NCBI GenBank assembly: GCA_026396195.1
Contig: JAPLXH010000007.1
Span: forward strand, 1 to 35,005
Source: Candidatus Nealsonbacteria bacterium
GTDB taxonomy: Bacteria > Patescibacteriota > Minisyncoccia > Minisyncoccales > JAGGXC01
Length of the DNA stretch: 35,005 nucleotides
Direction: 5' to 3'
In this document: one piece after another, positions 28,145-35,005 of the stretch
How the letters are laid out: every line of letters starts with the position of its first letter
How positions within the stretch are numbered: position 1 is the stretch's first letter
Position numbers and translations under genes: made by a program
Notes under the pieces: model-generated
Database searches by the model: none
Told to the model about the DNA's origin: nothing
The model's input: the letters and a program-made list of their open reading frames with translations, nothing else

Positions 28145-28526
28145 TTTTAAAAGAAAGTTGATTTAGGGCCTTTTCATAAGATAACCATTTAAAACCTAAA
28201 TGCTCGAAAGATATTTTTATTTTTTTAGCTTTAGTTTTAACAAGAAAAAAAACAACAATTTTAAAAATGTTTTTTTCTTTAAACTTGAAAAAATATTTAA
28301 TTGTTTCCTTAAAGCCGGGAATAAATTTAATCTCCTTTAGTCCTGTTTCTTCTTCTATTTCCCTTTTAGCTGTTTCTTCCAGCTTTTCCCCTTTTTCAAT
28401 ATGGCCTTTTGGCAAATCCCAATATTCCTTTGGCGCTTTTCCGGAACAAGGATAACGCAATAATAAATATCTAATTTCCTTGTCTTTTGTAAAAATTATT
28501 GCTCCGGCTGATTTTTCTAATAACAT
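28089..28526 (-). CDS. Nudix hydrolase, Ap4A-hydrolase-like (145 aa)
   Basis: It has a perfect Nudix box, G41-x5-E47-x7-R55-E56-I57-x-E59-E60-x-G62-L63, after EYWDLPKGHIEKGE. The preceding YLLLRYP, the W-x-x-P-K-G-H phrase and the tail WLSYEKALNQLSFKNAKEIL match bis(5'-nucleosyl)-tetraphosphatase/MutT-like members, so an asymmetric dinucleotide or oxidised nucleotide is a plausible substrate. Its last 56 nt are shared with the MGMT-like gene in another frame. No Shine-Dalgarno is present; a strong hairpin (28533-28565) lies 6 nt before the ATG. Confidence 0.92.
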   Translation of the reverse strand: MLLEKSAGAIIFTKDKEIRYLLLRYPCSGKAPKEYWDLPKGHIEKGEKLEETAKREIEEETGLKEIKFIPGFKETIKYFFKFKEKNIFKIVVFFLVKTKAKKIKISFEHLGFKWLSYEKALNQLSFKNAKEILKKADNFLSEKSL

Positions 28527-28532
28527 AAACTA

Positions 28533-28569
28533 AACAATAACTCGGTTTGTTAAAGAGTTATTGTTTTTT
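28533..28569 (+). terminator. Hairpin with T-run upstream of the Nudix gene
   Basis: A perfect 11-bp AACAATAACTC/GAGTTATTGTT stem with an 11-nt loop has a clear T6 on the plus strand. On the minus strand it sits 6 nt before the Nudix ATG and may end the adhesin transcript weakly or affect Nudix translation. Confidence 0.55.
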
Positions 28570-28621
28570 AGATGCTAAAAATAAGGTTGATTTTAAAAGG
28601 CTTCGTTAATCAATCTAATCA

Positions 28622-31600
28622 TCAAAGATTTTCTTCAATTCCAAAACTCATAAAAGTAGATGGTGAACTTTGATTACTGTAAGAAGTAGAAATCCAAGCC
28701 GCGCTTCTACCGTTACTGCTAATTCTAACTTCATCAAGAAGTCCGTCAAAATATTCACCGCCGGCATTGCTTCTGCCTATATAAAGAGGGACGGTTGAAT
28801 TATGGGTTATGGGATCAGTTTCGACATGACTTGCAAGAAGTGAACCGTTTAGATAAACACGCATATATTGTTTGTCATACGATGCAACAACATGATACCA
28901 TGTGTTATTTAAAATAGTAGCACTAAAATCATCATATTGATTTAATGCCCCTGCATACATCTGCCAAAGAAAACGATCTGCATATACCAAAAGTGAATAT
29001 CCAGAATAAGGAGACGTTACGATTCCCTTATTAAAAATTCTTTGACCTGTGGTTATCGACGCAGTTTTAAACCATGCTTCCATTGTTATCCCATTCGCCG
29101 GACGTAAAGTAGATGAATCAGAAATGCTTAACCAATTTGAAGCAGCTTTTGAAAAAACAACACCGTATCCGATTTTAGCTGATTGATTGAATGTGCAACC
29201 ATTAGCGCCAGTAACATCATTATTATTGACTGTGGAGTCATCCACTGCGCTGTATGGCGCGCCGTTCATATGTTGAACCATCATAAAGCTACTGTCCCAG
29301 GTATTAATTATTTGTTGCTGATTAGAAACAACAGCGTTTCCATAATACATATATAAATAAGTATCTGCGGTTGAAGAAACATTGATTTTTACCCAAGCTA
29401 TTAATCCACCCGTAGAAGAAGCGTATTTTTCTATCTCATGAGGTACTTTGGTTATTCCGTCTGATAAAGTAAACAAAATGTCATCACCATCATATTGGGC
29501 TTTTGATGATAAATCAGCGCTGATAGTAGAAATTAAAACTGGAAAATCGATTAAATCAGCAGCAACTTTGGTGCGGTCTATGGTTATTTTTTTACGGAAT
29601 AACCAAGGGTCGTACCAGTCACATCCAGTAGTTTTAAATTGAATCTCATTGGTTGCAGTTGACCAGCCAACACTATTGTAAGCTATGCCTCGATAATAAT
29701 AATTAGTACAGCTGGTTAAACCAGTTGTTGAAGAGGAATAACCTCCTGCACCCCAAGTTCCTGTTTGAGTCCAAATGTTTGGATAAGGTCCTCCTAGTGT
29801 TGTTCCCCATCTAAATCCTTTTTGGGTAGTGGAAGCCGTTCCGCTGTCAGTAATAGTAGCGTTAAAGGTAGCCGTGGTATTGCCTATGATTGTGGCATCC
29901 TTGGTTACAACTGTTGGAGTGGCTGACGTAGTACACCCATCAGTAGTAAATTGAATCTGGTTTGTTGCGGTGCCCCAACCGTCACTACTTTTAGCTATGG
30001 CTCGATAATAATAAGAAGTGTCGCAGATTACATTTATTGTAGAAGTATAAGTTCCTGGAGGATAATATGCTGATGTTTCAGTCCAAATATTTGGATAAAC
30101 TCCGGAAGCTGTCCCCCATTTAAAACCTCTTTCTGTAACGTCATTAGGACCAAGAGGCGGAATCGTAAATAAACCACTAAGAATAGCCCAGGTGGCGCCT
30201 TTTGTGGCGGCATTGGTCCAAAGTGCTGGCGGACGACATCCAATAGTTCTAAATGATTTCTCCTCACCAGTGCCCCAACCAACGCTATTGTAGGCTATGG
30301 CTCGATAAAAATATTCAGTACATTTTTTCAAAGTAGCTACTGGAAAATCAAAGGGTCCTTCAGGATAAGAGCTTGTTTCAGTCGAACTGCTTAGATAAAC
30401 TCCGGTGGTTGTTCCCCATTCAAAACCTCTTTTCGTAACATTAGCAGAGCCACGGAAATCAATGTTGCCTTTAAGGGTAGCTGAGTTTTCGCCTATAGGC
30501 GTGGCATCGATAGTTTTAACTATTGGTACGGCTTCTCCATTTATTATTGTTAGAGTGTATGTAACAGGAGCAACAAGCATGCAGTCTCTGGGGTTAGAAA
30601 GAGTAAAAATAACTGTTCTGGCGCCAGGATTAGCGGGATTAGGATGAATTGTTGGTTTAAAAAAATGATTAGGAAAGCCAGGCTTAAAAACAAAATCTTC
30701 ATCAATAGGATCATAATCTACCCTTTCTTCAGCCGTACCGCCAGTACTTTCAATATGTACTCTTTCTGCGCCACCCGCCCCAGGCAAAATATTTAAGTAG
30801 ATTATTGTTAGCGGATCTTCTGCGTCCACAAATCCGGAATCTTCTGAAAAAGAAACGCTGGGAGCGAAAGATCCGTATTCCTGAAATAGAAAATCTGTAG
30901 TAATGCTTTGATTCAAAAAATTTCCAGGAGCTCCTAATGGAGAGGTAAAAAGACTTCCTCCAGAATAAGGGCCGTTTGGTTCAGCATAGTCTGCTTGCCA
31001 ATAACATGGCGCTGAACTATTAGCGTCAGTACACCTAACTACAATTGCATATTTAGTGTTTGGACTTAATAAAACAGGACTCTGCCTAAAAGCTATTGTT
31101 CGAGTGGCATAAGCCAAAGGCAAATCACCGGCTGTTGTGGTTCCGAATATTAAATCAGTACCCGTCGGAAATCCACGTCCATCTACATTTCTAATACTAA
31201 CCTTAAGATCTCCTGAGGGCCTATCAACTCTTTTTAACCACAACCATACACTTTTTATATAATGATTTTCGTTATCTCCCGTTTTACCAACAGTAAAAGT
31301 CTGAGCACCCCAGATATCTCCGTATAAAGCTTTGGATTGTCCACCACTAACAGGTTGTTGTTCATATAATTTCCAGTCATTATCCTCAATTGTAAAAGTA
31401 AAATCATCATCTGGACCAATTTGAGGTTCATGTTCAGCATCAAGATAAGAAGAAGAAGCATTGTAAATGTTTAGGAAAAACGTCTCGTCATTTTCTTGTT
31501 CACTATCGTCTAAAATACTGACGTAAATATATTCTTTTTTAACGTTGGGACCAAAAGTAAGAATACCGTTTCCTTCAAGATTATAGTCGTCACCCTCATC

Positions 31601-32608
31601 AATATATGCTTTACATATGCTCCATCCCGGATGCCCCGGAACCGACTCACATCCTGGGTCTCCAGCCGTACCGCCGGCAATAATTTTATACTGTACAGTA
31701 ATGGTCGCATTCACGCTTTCGGAGAGTACAACTGCAATAGGCACCATGCCAGCCTCTTCTGGCCAGGAATAAGAAGTCGGATCAAAATTTATTTGAGGAT
31801 GACAATTACATGGCTTTCCGCTGCCACAATAATCTGGTATTAATGGCCCTCCTGTCAGTGGACAATATTTTGATGGACTGACAGAACTACATTGTTCGCA
31901 AGGTGTTAAAAAAGTCTGACCTTCAATTGATTCGGAACAGGCGCAAGAACAAGTTGAAGTATCAAAACCAGAACAATCATCCTTGCAAGAAAGGGTTCCT
32001 CCTATAAGAGGCGGAGCTGATTGAAGAAGACAGGTTTCTCCAGCACCAGAACAAGGACCATTACAATCACAAAGTTCAGAGCCTTCTCTAATGCCATTAG
32101 GACAAGCTGGAATAGGGGGCAGAACATAAACTATATCAGAACCGCCTATTCCCCCAGATATTTCATAACAAGGAGAATTTCCGGCGCCTAAACAAAAAAA
32201 GCTTTCAGTTTCCAAATCAGCATGAAGTTTATAACCTGCACCCGAAGAGGTGGATATATATTGATAGGAAAAAAATTTGTTACCAATTATTTTACCAAAA
32301 AGAGGATCTTTTGGTACTTGAGGAAGATAAGGAGCAAGTTTTTCTAGTAAGTCACATCCCGGCTTTAAGTTATCTCCTTCAACTGAGCACCATGCTTCTT
32401 CTCCCGTAGAGGTGGGGTATATGCCTTTATCCATTTTATATAATTGTAAAGCATCCCTTAGAGTATTAATTTCTGCCACTCTCTTTGTGTCTCTGCCTTT
32501 CGCTCTTTCCCCTTGAACCCAAGCAAAAGCAACCCCGCTTATAATTCCTACAACCGCAATAACAACTAAAAGTTCCGGAAGGGTAAAAGCTTTTTTTAAT
32601 TTAAACAT
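28622..32608 (-). CDS. Giant pilin-like multidomain surface protein (1328 aa)
   Basis: The N-terminus is a type IV prepilin/pseudopilin: leader MFKLKKA, cleavage before FTLPELLVVI (Ala instead of Gly at -1, Glu at +5), a hydrophobic helix to about residue 30 and a GspG-like helix with YKMDKGIYPTS. Then come a Cys-rich segment (about 165-272; NGIREGSELCDCNG recalls Cys-rich repeats of surface proteins), a Calx-beta domain (about 272-410), a beta-sandwich (about 415-580), a second Calx-beta-like domain (about 580-690), three Fn3-like repeats (about 695-791, 792-891, 897-996) sharing RGF.WGT..GVY and YYRAIA..S.GW.T, a DUF2341 domain (about 997-1100) and a LamG/concanavalin-like lectin domain to the end. 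A pilus-tip adhesin is inferred. No Shine-Dalgarno is visible; TATAAT lies about 28 nt upstream. Confidence 0.88.
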   Translation of the reverse strand: MFKLKKAFTLPELLVVIAVVGIISGVAFAWVQGERAKGRDTKRVAEINTLRDALQLYKMDKGIYPTSTGEEAWCSVEGDNLKPGCDLLEKLAPYLPQVPKDPLFGKIIGNKFFSYQYISTSSGAGYKLHADLETESFFCLGAGNSPCYEISGGIGGSDIVYVLPPIPACPNGIREGSELCDCNGPCSGAGETCLLQSAPPLIGGTLSCKDDCSGFDTSTCSCACSESIEGQTFLTPCEQCSSVSPSKYCPLTGGPLIPDYCGSGKPCNCHPQINFDPTSYSWPEEAGMVPIAVVLSESVNATITVQYKIIAGGTAGDPGCESVPGHPGWSICKAYIDEGDDYNLEGNGILTFGPNVKKEYIYVSILDDSEQENDETFFLNIYNASSSYLDAEHEPQIGPDDDFTFTIEDNDWKLYEQQPVSGGQSKALYGDIWGAQTFTVGKTGDNENHYIKSVWLWLKRVDRPSGDLKVSIRNVDGRGFPTGTDLIFGTTTAGDLPLAYATRTIAFRQSPVLLSPNTKYAIVVRCTDANSSAPCYWQADYAEPNGPYSGGSLFTSPLGAPGNFLNQSITTDFLFQEYGSFAPSVSFSEDSGFVDAEDPLTIIYLNILPGAGGAERVHIESTGGTAEERVDYDPIDEDFVFKPGFPNHFFKPTIHPNPANPGARTVIFTLSNPRDCMLVAPVTYTLTIINGEAVPIVKTIDATPIGENSATLKGNIDFRGSANVTKRGFEWGTTTGVYLSSSTETSSYPEGPFDFPVATLKKCTEYFYRAIAYNSVGWGTGEEKSFRTIGCRPPALWTNAATKGATWAILSGLFTIPPLGPNDVTERGFKWGTASGVYPNIWTETSAYYPPGTYTSTINVICDTSYYYRAIAKSSDGWGTATNQIQFTTDGCTTSATPTVVTKDATIIGNTTATFNATITDSGTASTTQKGFRWGTTLGGPYPNIWTQTGTWGAGGYSSSTTGLTSCTNYYYRGIAYNSVGWSTATNEIQFKTTGCDWYDPWLFRKKITIDRTKVAADLIDFPVLISTISADLSSKAQYDGDDILFTLSDGITKVPHEIEKYASSTGGLIAWVKINVSSTADTYLYMYYGNAVVSNQQQIINTWDSSFMMVQHMNGAPYSAVDDSTVNNNDVTGANGCTFNQSAKIGYGVVFSKAASNWLSISDSSTLRPANGITMEAWFKTASITTGQRIFNKGIVTSPYSGYSLLVYADRFLWQMYAGALNQYDDFSATILNNTWYHVVASYDKQYMRVYLNGSLLASHVETDPITHNSTVPLYIGRSNAGGEYFDGLLDEVRISSNGRSAAWISTSYSNQSSPSTFMSFGIEENL

Positions 32609-32635
32609 TTTTTATGGTGTTATTTTTATTATTAT

Positions 32636-32641
32636 ATTATA
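32636..32641 (-). promoter_or_regulatory. Possible -10 box of the adhesin gene
   Basis: TATAAT on the minus strand, about 28 nt before the ATG in a very AT-rich spacer of 60 nt. No convincing -35 was found (GCTTTG or TGCTTT at roughly 16-17 nt), so this is tentative. Confidence 0.35.
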
Positions 32642-32668
32642 AAACAAAAAAATAAACAAAGCACCTGT

Positions 32669-34387
32669 TTATAAAGTAAACAAATTTTCCAAAGATTGAG
32701 TATTAATAATATCCTGTTTTTTTGCCCAGCCTCTTCTGGCTTGAAAAATGCCGAATTCCATAAATTTCAATTGGTCTTTGCGGTGAGAATCGGTATTTAT
32801 TGCCAGCTTAACCCCGGCTTCCATTGCTTTTTTTATATTAATATCGTTCAAATCCATTCTTTCCGGACAAGCGTTCACCTCCAAAGCCACTCCAAATTCT
32901 TTGGCTGCCCTTAAAATTTTATCGAAATCCGCCTGATATTCGTCTCTTTTTTTAAGGATTCTCCCTGTAGGATGGGAAATAATTTTAACAAAAGGATTTT
33001 TCATGGCTCTTATAATCCTTTCCGTCATTTTGGCTCTGGGCATTTTTAAAGAAGAATGAACGCCGGCAATTACATAATCTAACTTCGAAAGAGCTTTGTC
33101 TTTAATATCTAAAGACCCGTCGTTTAAAATATTAGTTTCCGCTCCCTGCAAAATTTTAAATTTTAAATTTTCTTTTTTTAATTTACGATTTAATTTTTCT
33201 ATTTCCTTTCTTTGTTTTTCCAATTGTTTCTCGTCCAAGCCCTGCTCTATCCTTAAAAATTTAGTGTGGTCGCTGATCCCCAAATATTCATAACCTTTTT
33301 CAATTGCCGTTCGGGCCATTTCTAAAATTGAATTTTCCCCGCCATCCCAATCAGAGTGGCAATGCAGATCTCCTTTAATATCGCCCAACTCTATTAGCTT
33401 TGGTAACTTCCCCTCCAGAGAAGCTTCAACTTCGCCCCTGTTTTCTCTGAGCTCAGGCTCAATAAATAACATTCCCAATGCCCGATAAATTCCTTCTTCG
33501 CTCCAGCCGGCCACCATTTTTTTCCCCTTAAAAACGCCGTATTCGTTAAGCTTTAATCCTTTATTTATTGCAATTTTTCTGGTGGCAATATTATGCTCTT
33601 TGGAACCTGTAAAATATTGCAAAGCAGAACCGTAGCTTTTTTCAGGAACCGCCCTTAAATCAACATCAAATCCCCCGCTCATTTTAACCGAAGCTTTGGT
33701 AAGGCCTTTGGCCCAAACCTTATCAACACCGGGCAAAGAAACAAAAAAATCCATTACTTTTTTTGGATTTTTCGTAACAACTAAAAAATCGACGTCGCCA
33801 ATTGTTTCTTTTTTCCTTCTCAGGGAACCGGCTTGTGAAATTTTTTTAATTTCCTTTAATGCTTTCAGTTTTTCTTCTATTTCTTTAGCTTTGGGAAAAA
33901 TTTCTCCCAAAAGAAACCGACCCTTGCTTCTTTTCAAAAAAGCGATTCCTTCTAAAATATTTTTTTCACTCTTTTCTCCAAAACTAAAAAGAGAAGCAAT
34001 TTTGTGGCCTTTGGCGGCCCTTTCCAGTTCTTTTAAATTTTTAATTCCCAGTTTTTGATAAAGAACTTTTATTTTTTTAGGACCCACCCCTTCTATCGCC
34101 ATTAACTCATCCAGTTCTACCGGAAGTTTCTTTTTTAATGACTCGTAATATTTTATTTTCCCAGTTTTTAAATATTCTTCCATGCTATCGGCGATATTCT
34201 TTCCGACTCCGGGAATATCTTCCAAGGCTCCTTTCCCTCCTTTTTTATAGATATCTTCAAGGTCTTCTTCCAAACTTTCTATATTTAAAGCCGCTTTTTC
34301 GTAAGCATAAGGTTTGAAAGCCACGTCGTCTATAGCCAAAAAAATAGCTATGTCATAAAGAATTTTAGCAACCTCTTGGTTTTTCAT
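32669..34387 (-). CDS. polX: DNA polymerase/3'-5' exonuclease PolX
   Basis: The 572-aa protein fuses an N-terminal helix-hairpin-helix region (GVGKNIADSMEEYL and AIEGVGPKKIKVLYQKLG) with a family X nucleotidyltransferase domain (metal-binding GDVDFLVV Asp198/Asp200 and Asp243 in VDLRAV) and a C-terminal PHP phosphoesterase domain (DLHCHSDWD at 340-348, GISDHTKF, ISHPTGR, AINTDSH). It should fill short gaps in base-excision repair and trim 3' ends. Length is normal for bacterial PolX. No Shine-Dalgarno. The MFS gene upstream ends 7 nt before its ATG, so they may be cotranscribed. Confidence 0.95.
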   Translation of the reverse strand: MKNQEVAKILYDIAIFLAIDDVAFKPYAYEKAALNIESLEEDLEDIYKKGGKGALEDIPGVGKNIADSMEEYLKTGKIKYYESLKKKLPVELDELMAIEGVGPKKIKVLYQKLGIKNLKELERAAKGHKIASLFSFGEKSEKNILEGIAFLKRSKGRFLLGEIFPKAKEIEEKLKALKEIKKISQAGSLRRKKETIGDVDFLVVTKNPKKVMDFFVSLPGVDKVWAKGLTKASVKMSGGFDVDLRAVPEKSYGSALQYFTGSKEHNIATRKIAINKGLKLNEYGVFKGKKMVAGWSEEGIYRALGMLFIEPELRENRGEVEASLEGKLPKLIELGDIKGDLHCHSDWDGGENSILEMARTAIEKGYEYLGISDHTKFLRIEQGLDEKQLEKQRKEIEKLNRKLKKENLKFKILQGAETNILNDGSLDIKDKALSKLDYVIAGVHSSLKMPRAKMTERIIRAMKNPFVKIISHPTGRILKKRDEYQADFDKILRAAKEFGVALEVNACPERMDLNDINIKKAMEAGVKLAINTDSHRKDQLKFMEFGIFQARRGWAKKQDIINTQSLENLFTL

Positions 34388-34394
34388 TTTTTAT

Positions 34395-35005
34395 TTATTC
34401 TCTATGAAAAATTTCTTTAAAAGAAAAATGCAAGCCATGGTCAAAAACTCCCTTGATTTCATTTTTTAAACCAAAAAGAAAAACAACGCTGATTAATCCC
34501 AAAATCCCAACTCCCACAAAAATTATTTCAAATCCAAAACTGGTTACCGCCCAACCGCCTAAAGCTCCGGCAACGCCTATGCCGATACCCAAGCCCGTAG
34601 CATCCAATCCCCACTCAGTAGCTTCTTTGCCTTTATCGATATGACGGGTAAAAATAGCCTGCCATCCTGAAAGAGATAAAGCCATCCCCACGGCGTTAAG
34701 CGCCTGCAATAAATAAATGTGCCCGGGACTTTTAGCAAATAAAAAACCGAACGAAACCATCGAGGCCATAAACAATCCCGCAACCAAAAATAAATAATCA
34801 TCCTTTTCTCCAGGACATTTATCTAAAAACATACCGATGGGAACCCTGAGAACGGATTTTAAAATCCAGTAAACCGCGGCTGCCAAGCCCACTACAAGGG
34901 CCGATCCGCCCTCAATTCTTTGAATAATGAAAATAGCGAAAATAGGATTGATTAATCCCCAGCCCGTCCAAAAAAACAAATCGCTCAAGATTAAATATTT
35001 TACAA
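34395..35005 (-). CDS. MFS transporter, N-terminus beyond window
   Basis: At least five or six membrane helices are visible, with an R-x-P-I-G-M-F-L-D-K loop (about residue 48-57 from the TTG at 34988) matching the MFS loop 2-3 signature. The frame stays open from that TTG to the window edge and the extra residues (VKYLILSDLFFW) continue a hydrophobic first helix, so the true start probably lies outside. The C-terminal end (KEIFHRE) is early: only about 200 residues, roughly six helices, so it is a half-size MFS protein or a truncated gene. Substrate unknown. Confidence 0.8.
   Translation of the reverse strand, partial: VKYLILSDLFFWTGWGLINPIFAIFIIQRIEGGSALVVGLAAAVYWILKSVLRVPIGMFLDKCPGEKDDYLFLVAGLFMASMVSFGFLFAKSPGHIYLLQALNAVGMALSLSGWQAIFTRHIDKGKEATEWGLDATGLGIGIGVAGALGGWAVTSFGFEIIFVGVGILGLISVVFLFGLKNEIKGVFDHGLHFSFKEIFHRE

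Noticed and set aside
34395-34988. Complete MFS gene starting at TTG 34988
   Set aside because: The frame stays open to the window edge and the extra residues (VKYLILSDLFF) look like the true first helix, so the gene is treated as truncated by the window.

Overview
The window is AT-rich and densely packed. It looks like part of a Candidate Phyla Radiation (Patescibacteria, probably Parcubacteria-like) chromosome. This assignment is an inference. It rests on compact gene order with many 1-8 nt overlaps, a glycyl-tRNA synthetase of the single-chain dimeric class, an IleRS of the eukaryal/archaeal-like class, a minimal translation-centred gene set, and dispersed GC-rich repeats that I associate with such genomes: a CCTGCC/GGCAGG palindrome, a repeat read in protein as AFAKASTGKQ, and one read as NPVRN. 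Standard code 11 fits, because several genes end in TGA. No tRNA or rRNA gene was seen. Nearly everything is on the minus strand; the exception is the smpB-ssrA-infC-rpmI-rplT block on the plus strand.

Region 1 (1-5315) is an accessory block. It holds a partial small gene and five small unrecognised or poorly known genes (96-252 aa), most of them apparently transcribed alone. Each has a strong Shine-Dalgarno and a TTGACA-like -35 element, and the terminator of the preceding gene often abuts that -35. Next come a protein with a PD-(D/E)XK-like nuclease pattern, a Nudix hydrolase and a DUF5677/HEPN-like protein. The spacers are filled with repeat debris.

Region 2 (5424-11219) carries glmS (amino sugars for the envelope), a five-helix membrane protein with a leader peptide ORF, a TatD nuclease, and a coupled pair of small unknown genes behind a large leader hairpin.

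Region 3 (11220-17526) is a tight operon read as glyS, M16 peptidase, AI-2E-type permease, rsmI, metG, preceded by a small membrane protein. Region 4 (17700-25471) is a second operon read as argS, histidine phosphatase, ileS, recO, GIY-YIG, secreted DUF11-like protein. In it the GIY-YIG gene is boxed by perfect 14-bp inverted repeats and argS carries an in-frame repeat insertion. Together these operons supply four aminoacyl-tRNA synthetases.

Region 5 (25612-27522) is the trans-translation and initiation block on the plus strand: smpB, tmRNA, infC, rpmI and rplT. Region 6 (27531-35005) holds a small coiled-coil protein, an MGMT-like protein overlapping a Nudix gene, a 1328-aa pilin-like adhesin with Calx-beta, Fn3-like, DUF2341 and LamG-type domains, DNA polymerase X with a PHP domain, and a truncated MFS transporter.

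The most notable observations are the fused terminator-promoter junctions, a contrast in translation-start signals between accessory and housekeeping genes, the inverted-repeat GIY-YIG cassette, the repeat inserted into argS, the giant pilin-adhesin, the leader peptide ORF, and two genes that seem to need non-ATG/GTG/TTG start codons.
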